A DNA stretch of 64,000 bases, taken from NCBI RefSeq assembly GCF_003843835.1, contig NZ_RKQL01000001.1, positions 558,001 to 622,000 on the forward strand. The letters run 5' to 3'. Below, one piece after another: positions 6,739 to 14,608 of this stretch. Position 1 is the first letter of the stretch, and each line of letters begins with the position of its first letter. The position numbers and the translations under genes are program-made. The notes below the pieces were generated by a model, which worked only from the letters and a program-made list of their open reading frames with translations, was not told where the DNA came from and made no database searches. The DNA comes from Tibeticola sediminis. Lineage in GTDB: Bacteria; Pseudomonadota; Gammaproteobacteria; Burkholderiales; Burkholderiaceae_C.

Positions 6739-8415
6739 ATGACTCAAAAACTCATACTCGATTACGTCTACGACCACGAAGCCCAGCGCCCCAACCAGGT
6801 GTTCCTGACCCAGCCCATCGGTGGCGGCCAGGTGCGCGACTACACCTGGGCGCAAACCGTCGACGAGGCCCGCCGCATGGCGGCCCACCTCCAAAGCCTC
6901 GAGCTCGAGCCGGGCGCGCGCATCGCCATCCTCTCGAAGAACTGCGCGCACTTCTTCATTGCCGAGCTGGCGATCTGGATGGCCGGCGGCACGACGGTCG
7001 CCATCTTCCCCACCGAAACCGCAGACACCATCGGCTACGTGCTCGAACACAGTGGCGCGAGCCTGCTGTTCGTCGGCAAGCTCGACACCTGGGAAGCGCA
7101 ACGCCCGGGCGTGCCCACGGGCTTGCCCTGCATCGCGCTGCCGCTGGCGCCCAAGACCGATTGCCCGCGCTGGGACGACATCATCGCGCGCACCCCGCCC
7201 TTGCCCGGTCGGCCACAGCGCGCCGGCGATGATCTGGCGATGATCATTTACACCTCGGGCTCGACCGGTCGGCCCAAGGGCGTCATGCACAACTTCGAAC
7301 GCATCACGCGGGTGGCGGAGGAGATCAACCGCGACATCCACGCACGCATCGGCCCGGTGCCGGAAAACCGGGTGCTTTCCTATCTGCCCCTCGCGCATGT
7401 GTTCGAGCGCGCCTGGGTCGAAGCCGCGGCCCTGGTCGACGGCAACACCCACGTCTATTTCGCCGAATCGCTCGACACCTTCCTGCAAGACCTGCAGCGC
7501 GCCCGGCCGACGACCTTCATCTCGGTGCCCCGGCTGTGGCTGAAATTCCAGCAGGGCGTGTTCGCGAAGATGCCGCCCAAGAAGCTCGAGCGGCTGCTCT
7601 CCATCCCCATCCTCGGCAAGATCGTGGGGCGCAAGGTGCTCAAGGGGCTGGGACTCGACCATGTGCTGCTCGCCGGCAGCGGCTCCGCACCGATTCCGGC
7701 CGATCTCATCCAGTGGTATCGCCGCCTCGGGCTCAATCTGGTCGAGGGCTACGCGATGACCGAGGACTTTGCCTATTCGCACAACTCGACCGCCGAGGCA
7801 AACGCCCCTGGCTACGTCGGGGTTCCGATGCCCGGCGTCGAGGTGCGCATCAGTGACGAAGGCGAAATCCTCATCAAGTCGCCGGGGCAGATGGTGGGCT
7901 ATTACCGCGCGCCCGAGCTCACCGCCGAAGCCTTCACCGAAGACGGCTTTTTCCGCACCGGCGACCGCGGCGAGCGCCTGCCCAACGGCCTGTTGAAGAT
8001 CACCGGCCGCGTCAAGGAGTTGTTCAAAACCGCCAAGGGCAAGTACGTCGCCCCGGCGCCGATCGAAAACCTGCTCAACGCGCATCCGATGGTCGAACTG
8101 TCGATGGTGTCCGGCGTCGGGCAGCCCGCCGCGTTTGCACTCGTCGTCCCGGCCGAGTCCCTGCGCCCCAAACTCGGCGATCCTGCCGTGCGGCGCGAGG
8201 TGGAGCAGGCGATGGAACAACTGCTCCAAGACGTCAACGCCAAACTGGCCGACTACGAGCAGCTGCGCATGATCGTGATCGTGCGCGAACCCTGGAGCAT
8301 CGAGAACGGCACCCTCACCCCGACGATGAAAATCCGCCGCAACCGCATCGAAGAAGCGGTGAAAGATCGCATCGAGCCGTGGTTTGATGCGCCCAAGCGG
8401 GTCATCTGGGCCTGA
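6739..8415 (+). CDS. AMP-dependent acyl-CoA synthetase (long-chain type)
   Basis: Adenylate-forming enzyme that activates a carboxylic acid, probably a fatty acid, to its CoA thioester; about 558 residues. The P-loop-like motif MIIYTSGSTGRPKGV is complete, as are EGYAMTE and the hinge region with GFFRTGDRGE. A C-terminal Lys region near TPTMKIRRNRIEEA is also present. It resembles the FAA1-like AMP-forming synthetases that use a long-chain CoA ligase fold. I chose the ATG of MTQKLILDYVYDHE; another lies 24 bp upstream. The gene stands alone on the plus strand, and its stop abuts a short repeat fragment that may serve as a terminator. Substrate specificity cannot be read from the sequence. Confidence 0.88.
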   Translation: MTQKLILDYVYDHEAQRPNQVFLTQPIGGGQVRDYTWAQTVDEARRMAAHLQSLELEPGARIAILSKNCAHFFIAELAIWMAGGTTVAIFPTETADTIGYVLEHSGASLLFVGKLDTWEAQRPGVPTGLPCIALPLAPKTDCPRWDDIIARTPPLPGRPQRAGDDLAMIIYTSGSTGRPKGVMHNFERITRVAEEINRDIHARIGPVPENRVLSYLPLAHVFERAWVEAAALVDGNTHVYFAESLDTFLQDLQRARPTTFISVPRLWLKFQQGVFAKMPPKKLERLLSIPILGKIVGRKVLKGLGLDHVLLAGSGSAPIPADLIQWYRRLGLNLVEGYAMTEDFAYSHNSTAEANAPGYVGVPMPGVEVRISDEGEILIKSPGQMVGYYRAPELTAEAFTEDGFFRTGDRGERLPNGLLKITGRVKELFKTAKGKYVAPAPIENLLNAHPMVELSMVSGVGQPAAFALVVPAESLRPKLGDPAVRREVEQAMEQLLQDVNAKLADYEQLRMIVIVREPWSIENGTLTPTMKIRRNRIEEAVKDRIEPWFDAPKRVIWA

Positions 8416-8486
8416 GGCAACGCTGAACAGGCCGCTCGCGCGCCATCGCAGGAACTGATTCAGCGTTACCCTGATTCAGCGTTGCC
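8416..8486. repeat. Short inverted-repeat fragments between convergent genes
   Basis: Immediately after the synthetase stop, GGCAACGCTGAAC (8416-8428) is followed about 30 bp later by TTCAGCGTTACC, and then by a second half-copy TGATTCAGCGTTGCC ending at 8486. The outer sequences match the ends of repeat copies A and B. The region exactly fills the gap between two convergent stop codons, and a transcript would fold into a hairpin. It may work as a bidirectional terminator, but there is no T-tract. Confidence 0.7.
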
Positions 8487-10940
8487 TCAGCGGCGCAGCA
8501 GCGTCGGCTGCGGCCACCACGATGGCAGCAGCGCGCGTACCCGTGCGCTCGCATAGCGGTCGTCCATGAAGACGAGGATGCCGCGGTCTTCGGGGCCGCG
8601 GATCACACGCCCGGCCGCCTGCACCACCCTCTGTAGCCCCGGATAGAGGCCCACATAGTCGTCGCCGCGGCCGGGGAACTGGGCATCGATCCGCTCGCGC
8701 ATGGCCTCGAGCACGGGGCTGACGCTGGGCAGGCCGAGCGTGGCAATGAAGGCACCGATGAGCCGGTCGCCCACGAGGTCGATGCCCTCGCCAAAGGCCC
8801 CACCGAGCACCGCAAACCCGATGCCGCGGCCTGCGGGCACGAAACGCGCGAGAAAGGCCGCGCGCTCGGGCTCAGGCATGGCGCGCGACTGCGCCCAGAC
8901 CGGCACATCCGGGTGCGCTGCGGTGAATGCCGCATGGGCCTGCTGCAAATAGTCATGACTGCTGAAAAAGGCCAGGTAGTTGCCGGGCTCGGCTCGCCAC
9001 TGCGCCGCCATCAAGTCCACCAAGGCGGGCAGCGAGCGCGCGCGGTCGCGCCAGCGGGTGGAGAGCTGCTGTGCCACCTGCACACGCAGCTGGGTGGCAG
9101 CAAACGGAGCCGGCACGTCCACCTGCGCCAGCCGCGCTGCGGGCAAACCCAACAGGTCCGCATGCCAGGCCTCGGGCCGCAAGGTGGCCGAAAACAGCAC
9201 CGTCGTGACCGCGGCCGACCATCGACTGGCCAGATGCGGCCCGGGCACGAGATTGCGCAGGCCGTAACGCACGCCGGGCGCGACGACACCCGCGCCCGAG
9301 CGGCTCGCGTCCACCTCGAACATCGAATGCGCGCCAAAGCGCTCGGCCAGACGCAGCCAGGCGCCCAGCGTGTAGCCGAGTTCACGCAAGCGCTGCGCCG
9401 CATCGACTCGCTCGGGTGCGTCTGCGGGCACATCCAACGGCAGTGCCAGCGCGGCGGGCTCTGGCTGTGCGGCGGGGGCTTCGAGCATGGCCTGCGTGAG
9501 TGCGGCCAACGCGGCGTGCAGTGCCTCGCTCAGCCCATCGGGCAAGGCATCGAAGGCGCGGTAGGCGGCGGGCGGCGCGGCGCCACCGGCGGGTCGCTCT
9601 GGAACACGCTCGGGAGCGGGCTCAGGGACACGCGCCAAGACACGCTCGAGCCGTCGCAGCGGCGCCGCCAGCGGCCGTGCGATCGTGCGCCGCGCGGCCC
9701 TCAGCTCGAGCGCGTCGAGGCTCGCGCTGTACATGGAACGCGCGCGCTCGACCAGGTTGTGCGCCTCATCCACCGCGACGGCGACGCGCCAGCCCTCCTC
9801 GGTGGTGCGCGCATACAGCATGCCCCCGCTGTCGAACCAGTGGTTGTAGTCGCCCACGACCGCATCGACCCAGGGCAGCAGCTCTTGTGCCAGGTGATAC
9901 GGGCACACCGTGTGCGCCAAACCGACGCGGCGCAGGGTCGCCGCGTCGAGCACACCGCCGGGCTCGGCCACCGCGGCGGCACGCGCGGCAGGAAGGCGGT
10001 CCCAAAAGCCCCGCGCGAGCGGACAGTCCTCGCCATGACAGGCGCGGCCCGGGTACTCGCACGCGGTTTCGCGGGCCACCAGTTCCAGCACGCGCAGGGC
10101 CGGCTCCGCGCCGCCGCTCGGGGGCTGCAGGCGCCGCAGCGCATCGAGCGCAATCGCGCGGCCCGGCGTCTTGGCGGTGAGCACATAGAGTTTGTCGAGC
10201 CCGGGCGAAACGCCGCGCGCTGGCAGCGCCTTGAGCAAGGGAAACAGCACGCCGAGCGTCTTGCCGATGCCCGTGGGCGCTTGCGCCATCAGAACTTGGC
10301 CGCGCTGCGCGCTGCGCCACACCGCGACGGAGAGCGCGCGCTGGCCGTCGCGAAACGCCGGCATGGGGAAGGGCAGCGCATCGAGCGCCGCGTCGCGCTG
10401 CTGGCGGTGTGCGGCCTCGGCCTGCGCCCAGGCCAGGAAAGCCGCGCATTGCTGCTCGAATTCGTGCTGTAGCGCCGCCGCGTCGTGCCGCTCGTGGAAG
10501 CAGGTTTCCTCGCCGCGGTCGATGTCGTAGTAAACCAGCGCCAGCTCGATCGTGCGCAAGCCGCGCTCTGCGCACAGCAAGGCCCCGTACACCTTGAGCT
10601 GTGCCCAGTGCAGCCGCCGCTCGCCCGCGGGCTGGGTGTCGAGCCGGCCGCGAAAGGTTTTGATCTCTTCGAGCCGACCGGCCGCCTCGTCCCAACCATC
10701 GGCGCGGCCGCGGACGCGCAAAGGCCCCCAACGCCCCTCGAGCGGGAGTTCGCGCCGGTAGCTCGCGGAGCGGCGGGCCACCAACGCCGCGTGGCCCCGC
10801 ACCCCCTCTTCGGCGCTGGGCGTGGGGGCAAAGCGCCGGTCGAGGTCGCCGCTGCGGGCGGTGAACGCACACAGCGCGCGCACCGCCACGGTGTAGGACG
10901 GCTCGGCCGCGGTGTCCTGCGGGCTGGGGGCGCTGTCCAT
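8487..10940 (-). CDS. PD-(D/E)XK nuclease - FeS helicase fusion (XPD/DinG family)
   Basis: Predicted DNA helicase of superfamily 2 with an N-terminal nuclease, about 817 residues. The N-terminal 180 residues show a RecB/Cas4-like active site: Asp81 in GRADGW, Glu92-Ile-Lys94, and Gln114 with Tyr118. The helicase part has Walker A APTGIGKT at 221-228, four cysteines at 294, 301, 306 and 346 spaced for an XPD/DinG [4Fe-4S] cluster, the box VDEAHN, and the C-terminal QAAGRVIRGPEDRG motif VI. The ATG of MDSAPS is used; GTG codons occur 15-18 bp upstream. It lies 22 bp after the stop of the MmcB-like gene and is probably coupled to it. A role in DNA repair is inferred. Confidence 0.87.
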   Translation of the reverse strand: MDSAPSPQDTAAEPSYTVAVRALCAFTARSGDLDRRFAPTPSAEEGVRGHAALVARRSASYRRELPLEGRWGPLRVRGRADGWDEAAGRLEEIKTFRGRLDTQPAGERRLHWAQLKVYGALLCAERGLRTIELALVYYDIDRGEETCFHERHDAAALQHEFEQQCAAFLAWAQAEAAHRQQRDAALDALPFPMPAFRDGQRALSVAVWRSAQRGQVLMAQAPTGIGKTLGVLFPLLKALPARGVSPGLDKLYVLTAKTPGRAIALDALRRLQPPSGGAEPALRVLELVARETACEYPGRACHGEDCPLARGFWDRLPAARAAAVAEPGGVLDAATLRRVGLAHTVCPYHLAQELLPWVDAVVGDYNHWFDSGGMLYARTTEEGWRVAVAVDEAHNLVERARSMYSASLDALELRAARRTIARPLAAPLRRLERVLARVPEPAPERVPERPAGGAAPPAAYRAFDALPDGLSEALHAALAALTQAMLEAPAAQPEPAALALPLDVPADAPERVDAAQRLRELGYTLGAWLRLAERFGAHSMFEVDASRSGAGVVAPGVRYGLRNLVPGPHLASRWSAAVTTVLFSATLRPEAWHADLLGLPAARLAQVDVPAPFAATQLRVQVAQQLSTRWRDRARSLPALVDLMAAQWRAEPGNYLAFFSSHDYLQQAHAAFTAAHPDVPVWAQSRAMPEPERAAFLARFVPAGRGIGFAVLGGAFGEGIDLVGDRLIGAFIATLGLPSVSPVLEAMRERIDAQFPGRGDDYVGLYPGLQRVVQAAGRVIRGPEDRGILVFMDDRYASARVRALLPSWWPQPTLLRR

Positions 10941-10962
10941 CACTGCAATCAGAACCACACCC

Positions 10963-11811
10963 TCAGAAGCGCGCCTGCGCGGGCTCGTCCTCGTCGCGCC
11001 AGGGCGTGCGCTGAGCGAGTTCCAGCCACACCGCCAGCGGCAGGCGCTCGACGGGCCGGCGCGGCGCCGGCCGCAGTACCACCAGGCCGTCCTCTTGCGC
11101 TTGCATCACGCCGCATTCCAACGGGATCTCATCGGGCTCGCCGATGGGCCGGCCGCGGGCGTCCCGCCCGAGCACGTACCAACATTCACCGCCGAGATCG
11201 AGATAGGCCGCCCGCTTGGCCGGCTGCTTGAGGTCGCCGAGCAGGTCCGCGCGCCGCACCTTGATTTCATGCACGACCGGCTGCAGCCAGGCTTCGACCG
11301 TGGTCTTGCGGATGGAAAACACGTCGGGCATCGCGACGACCCAGCGCGTCGCGGGCTCGTCGGTCTGCGAGGCGGCACCGGCCGGCTCGAACGCGGGCAG
11401 CATGGGCTGCGGCTCGACGGTGCCCTCACCCGGCGACGGTGCGCTCGCGCCCGGCTCGGGCGGTGCCACGGCGCGCGGCACCCGGGCGCGCAGGCTCAAG
11501 CCGGTGTAGACGATGCGCCCGGCACGCGCCATGTCGCGGGCCACGCGCTGCACCAGCGCCTCGTGGGCATCGCGGGCCGCCCGGTTGGCCTGCAGCGACG
11601 CCGCGATACAGCGCAGCCCGGCGTCGGTGACGCGCAGCCGCTCGCGGCCGTCGTCGGTCTGGATCCGCTCGAGCCAGCCCGCGGCGAGTAGTTCCACTTC
11701 GAGCCCATCCTGGCACGGCCAGCCCGCCGAACGGTAGACCTCGCGCAGCCGGCGCGCGTGCGCCCGCGTGAGCACCCAAGCGGGCGGCGGCGCATCGGAG
11801 GGTGCAACCAT
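10963..11811 (-). CDS. MmcB-like PD-(D/E)XK nuclease family protein
   Basis: Protein of about 282 residues of unproven function. The N-terminal 110 residues look like a winged-helix module (WVLTRAHARRLREVY, then VELLAAGWLERI). A Pro/Ala-rich linker covers 111-155. The C-terminal half carries a probable nuclease core: Pro162-Asp163 in MPDVFSIRK, Glu182-Ile-Lys184 in VVHEIKVRRADLLGDL, and a downstream KRAAYLDL segment. This pattern resembles MmcB-type DNA repair proteins. The start is the ATG of MVAPSDAPPP; the frame is open for 44 codons upstream but overlaps dedA. It lies directly upstream of the nuclease-helicase gene and the two are probably one functional unit. The family call is from motif recall only. 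Confidence 0.6.
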   Translation of the reverse strand: MVAPSDAPPPAWVLTRAHARRLREVYRSAGWPCQDGLEVELLAAGWLERIQTDDGRERLRVTDAGLRCIAASLQANRAARDAHEALVQRVARDMARAGRIVYTGLSLRARVPRAVAPPEPGASAPSPGEGTVEPQPMLPAFEPAGAASQTDEPATRWVVAMPDVFSIRKTTVEAWLQPVVHEIKVRRADLLGDLKQPAKRAAYLDLGGECWYVLGRDARGRPIGEPDEIPLECGVMQAQEDGLVVLRPAPRRPVERLPLAVWLELAQRTPWRDEDEPAQARF

Positions 11812-11837
11812 CGGCGACTCGCCCCGGCTCCGCCCGG

Positions 11838-12482
11838 TCAAGCGTTGGCGCGACGGCTGCTGCGCCAGCCGCCCACGAGCGCGAGGACACCGGGCACGAG
11901 GATCATCGCCCAAATGATCGTGCTCAGGTTCTCCCGCACCCACTCAAGATTGCCGAAGAGATCGCCCGCCAGCGTCAATCCGCCCACCCAAAGCCCTGCG
12001 CCGATGAGGTTGTAGAGCGTGAAGCGGCTGCGCGTCATCTCGGCCACCCCGGCCACGAAGGGCGCAAAGGTGCGGATGAAGGGCATGAAGCGCGCCAAGA
12101 CGATGGTGATGCCGCCGTAGCGTTCGTAGAAGCGGTGCGCTTGATCGAAGGCCCGGCGGTTGAAAAAGCGCGACTGCTCCCAGCGAAACACCTTAGGGCC
12201 GAAAAAGCGCCCGATGCTGTAGTTGAGCTGGTCACCCAGCACCGCGGCAAGAAACAGCAAGCCCATCGCCAAGCGCAGATCCATCAGGCCCGCGCCACAC
12301 AGCGCACCGACGACGAACAGCAGCGAGTCGCCGGGCAGGAACGGCATGACGACCAGTCCTGTTTCGACAAAAACGACGAGGAACAGCAGCGCATACACCC
12401 ACGCGCCATAGGTCTGCACGAACACCTCCAGATGGCGGTCCACATGCAGGATGAAGTCGAACAGAAAGGCGACAAGGTCCAT
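11838..12482 (-). CDS. DedA family membrane protein
   Basis: Polytopic inner-membrane protein of 214 residues of the DedA/SNARE-associated family, linked to membrane lipid (undecaprenyl phosphate, phosphatidylethanolamine) translocation and envelope homeostasis. Family signatures are visible: the re-entrant segment FVETGLVVMPFLPGDSLLF, the GDQLNYSIGRFFG segment, and RFMPFIRTFAPFVAG with its essential Arg. The start is the ATG of MDLVAFLFDF. It is the first gene of a minus-strand run continuing into the MmcB-like and helicase genes 26 bp and further downstream, and it is divergent from mutL. Confidence 0.92.
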   Translation of the reverse strand: MDLVAFLFDFILHVDRHLEVFVQTYGAWVYALLFLVVFVETGLVVMPFLPGDSLLFVVGALCGAGLMDLRLAMGLLFLAAVLGDQLNYSIGRFFGPKVFRWEQSRFFNRRAFDQAHRFYERYGGITIVLARFMPFIRTFAPFVAGVAEMTRSRFTLYNLIGAGLWVGGLTLAGDLFGNLEWVRENLSTIIWAMILVPGVLALVGGWRSSRRANA

Positions 12483-12504
12483 CGGGCGATTATGGCAACG
12501 CTGC

Positions 12505-12538
12505 TCCCCACGCACGCGCGCCCCGCGGAGCGTGGGGA
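12505..12538. promoter_or_regulatory. Perfect 9-bp inverted repeat between dedA and mutL
   Basis: TCCCCACGC at 12505-12513 and GCGTGGGGA at 12530-12538 form perfect arms around a 16-bp GC-rich spacer in the 106-bp divergent region between dedA and mutL. It could be an operator or a hairpin in the mutL leader. No binding protein can be assigned. Confidence 0.4.
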
Positions 12539-12588
12539 CATGGGTCAGCACCACCCTGGCAGCATCCAGGCCTTATCCTCAACAACCT

Positions 12589-14523
12589 ATGACCCCGACT
12601 CTGAATCTGAACGAAGGCCGCGCAGCCGCGCCCGCGCGGCGTCCCATCCGCGAGTTGCCCGACGCGCTCATCAGCCAGATCGCCGCGGGCGAGGTCGTCG
12701 AGCGCCCGGCCTCGGTGGAGCGCGAGCTGCTCGACAACGCGCTCGATGCCGGCGCCACGCAGATCACCGTGCGCCTGCTTGCCGGCGGCGTGCGGCTCAT
12801 CAGCGTGGAAGACGACGGTGCTGGCATTGCGCGCGACGAACTGCCCATCGCGCTCAAACGCCACGCCACGAGCAAGATCGCAAGCCTCGCCGAGCTCGAA
12901 GCCGTCGGCACCATGGGCTTTCGCGGCGAGGCGCTCGCCGCGATCGCAAGCGTCGGCGAACTCACCCTCATCTCCCGCACCGCCGACGCCGCCGAGGCCT
13001 GGTCCATCGACGCCGCCAGCGGCGAGATGCGGCCCGCAGCGCGCGCCGTCGGCACAACGGTCGAAGTGCGCGAGCTGTTCTTTTCGACCCCCGCGCGGCG
13101 TAAGTTCCTCAAGACCGATGCGACCGAGCTCGCGCATTGCCTCGAAGCCGTGCGCCGCCATGCGCTCTCGCGCCCCGACGTGGGTTTTGCGGTTTGGCAC
13201 GAAGGACGGCTGATCGAACAGTGGCGGTCCTGGCGCGACTTGGAGCCGCTGCGCGCGCACGAGCGGCGCATCGCCGACGTGCTGGGCGAGGACTTCCTCG
13301 CGCAGTCGGTGGCCGTCGATCATCGCGCCGGTCCCCTGCGCGTCTGGGGACGCGCGGGTGTGCCCGACGCCGCGCGCAGCCGCGCCGATGGGCAGTTCGC
13401 CTTCGTCAACGGCCGCTTTGTGCGCGACAAAGTCATCGCCCATGCAGCCCGCAGCGCCTATGAGGACGTGCTGCATGGCCAGCGCCAGCCGGTCTATGTG
13501 CTGCACTTGGAAATCGACCCGACGCGGGTCGACGTGAACGTGCATCCAACCAAGATCGAAGTCCGCTTTCGTGATGGGCGCGAAGTGCACCAGGCCGTGC
13601 GCCACGCGATCGAAAACGCGCTCGCCACGCCGCGCGCGGCCTTCGCCGGTGCCGAGTCCGCCCCTGTCGCGTCCGAAACCATCAATTTTGAGAAAAAACC
13701 GCCGAACGCCAGCGTCAATTGGTCACAAGCCGCTATTGATTTAGGAGTTTCTCGCGGCCATGAGGTCCGTGACCTCGGCGCGCTCTGGCAAACCGAGGTG
13801 CCAACGCCGGGTGGCGCAGGCCCACAGGCCAGCGGCAGCACACCCGAAAACGCAAGCCTCGCATTCGCGGCCCCCAGCGACGCGCAGCCCTCGGTCGCCC
13901 TGGCCGGCACGGCCGCCTCCAGTCCCACGCCTGCAGACGACTGGCCACTGGGGCGCGCGCTCGCCCAATTGCACGGGGTCTACATCCTCGCGGAGAATCG
14001 CCACGGTCTGGTGCTCGTGGACATGCACGCCGCGCACGAGCGCATCGTGTACGAGCGGCTCAAGAACCAGCTTGACCAGGCCGCCATCGCCAGTCAGCCG
14101 CTGCTGATCCCCGCGACCTTCGCCGCCACGCCCGAGGAAGTGGCCACGGCCGAGGCGCATGCGGCGGCGCTTTCGCAACTGGGGCTGGAAATCACCCCGT
14201 TCTCGCCCAAGACGCTGGCCGTGCGCGCGGTGCCCGCGGCGCTCGCGCAGGGCGATGCCGTGGCGCTTGCACGCAGCGTCCTGGCCGAGTTGGCCCAGCA
14301 CGAAGCCAGCACGGTGGTGCAACGCGCGCGCAATGAACTGCTCGCCACCATGGCCTGCCACGGCGCGGTGCGCGCCAACCGCCGGCTCACGCTCGACGAG
14401 ATGAATGCCCTGCTGCGCCAGATGGAAGCCACCGAGCGTTCCGACCAGTGCAACCACGGCCGCCCGACGTGGCGACAGATTTCCATGCGTGAACTCGACG
14501 CGCTGTTCCTGCGCGGTCGATGA
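12589..14523 (+). CDS. mutL: DNA mismatch repair protein MutL
   Basis: Mismatch repair ATPase that couples MutS to downstream nicking and excision; 644 residues. The GHKL ATPase signature is clear: IAAGEVVERPASV, then RELLDNALDAGA (catalytic Glu and Mg-binding Asn retained), DDGAGI, and TMGFRGEAL. The variable linker at about residues 350-445 is Pro/Ala-rich and contains an AT-rich micro-repeat at 13732-13751. The C-terminal dimerisation domain ends with QCNHGRPTW. The usual endonuclease metal motif DQHAxxER is replaced by DMHAAHERIVYERL near residue 480. The start is the ATG of MTPTLNLNEG; the longer open frame overlaps the dedA promoter region. The gene order tsaE - amidase - mutL - miaA is ancestral but interrupted here. 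Confidence 0.96.
   Translation: MTPTLNLNEGRAAAPARRPIRELPDALISQIAAGEVVERPASVERELLDNALDAGATQITVRLLAGGVRLISVEDDGAGIARDELPIALKRHATSKIASLAELEAVGTMGFRGEALAAIASVGELTLISRTADAAEAWSIDAASGEMRPAARAVGTTVEVRELFFSTPARRKFLKTDATELAHCLEAVRRHALSRPDVGFAVWHEGRLIEQWRSWRDLEPLRAHERRIADVLGEDFLAQSVAVDHRAGPLRVWGRAGVPDAARSRADGQFAFVNGRFVRDKVIAHAARSAYEDVLHGQRQPVYVLHLEIDPTRVDVNVHPTKIEVRFRDGREVHQAVRHAIENALATPRAAFAGAESAPVASETINFEKKPPNASVNWSQAAIDLGVSRGHEVRDLGALWQTEVPTPGGAGPQASGSTPENASLAFAAPSDAQPSVALAGTAASSPTPADDWPLGRALAQLHGVYILAENRHGLVLVDMHAAHERIVYERLKNQLDQAAIASQPLLIPATFAATPEEVATAEAHAAALSQLGLEITPFSPKTLAVRAVPAALAQGDAVALARSVLAELAQHEASTVVQRARNELLATMACHGAVRANRRLTLDEMNALLRQMEATERSDQCNHGRPTWRQISMRELDALFLRGR
13732..13751 (-). repeat. 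AT-rich 20-bp micro-repeat in the mutL linker
   Basis: GCTATTGATTTAGGAGTTTC on the plus strand. It aligns with copies at 17759-17778, 44908-44927 and 49054-49073, which lie on the complementary strand relative to this one. It is in frame and encodes AIDLGVS inside the non-conserved MutL linker. Its composition contrasts with the GC-rich surroundings. Confidence 0.6.
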
Positions 14524-14534
14524 GCGGGGCCGCG

Positions 14535-14574
14535 GCCGCTCGCGCACCATCGTGCCAACGGATTCAGCGTTGCC
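14535..14574. repeat. Fragment of the dispersed repeat after mutL
   Basis: GCCGCTCGCGCACCATCGTG followed by CCAACGGATTCAGCGTTGCC matches the right part of the element at 8416-8470 with a few changes. It begins 12 bp after the mutL stop, between the convergent mutL and binding-protein genes. Only the right end (TTCAGCGTTGCC) is recognisable. Confidence 0.6.
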
Positions 14575-14608
14575 TGAACCCGTTCCCGAGCGGGGCGTGT
14601 TCAGCCTC

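Noticed and set aside
6535-8229. 564-residue open frame on the minus strand opposite the acyl-CoA synthetase gene
   Set aside because: It is an antisense shadow created by GC-rich third positions. The plus-strand frame has the full adenylation motifs, whereas this one has Arg/Gly/His-rich low-complexity sequence without any family motif. Similar long shadows were discarded opposite queG, amiC, the MFS gene, nuoN, nuoG, nuoD and pnp.
13981-14070. Intrinsic endonuclease motif in MutL
   Set aside because: The segment reads DMHAAHER, not the intact DQHAxxE(X)4E metal site of nicking MutL proteins in full context, so I did not assign endonuclease activity.
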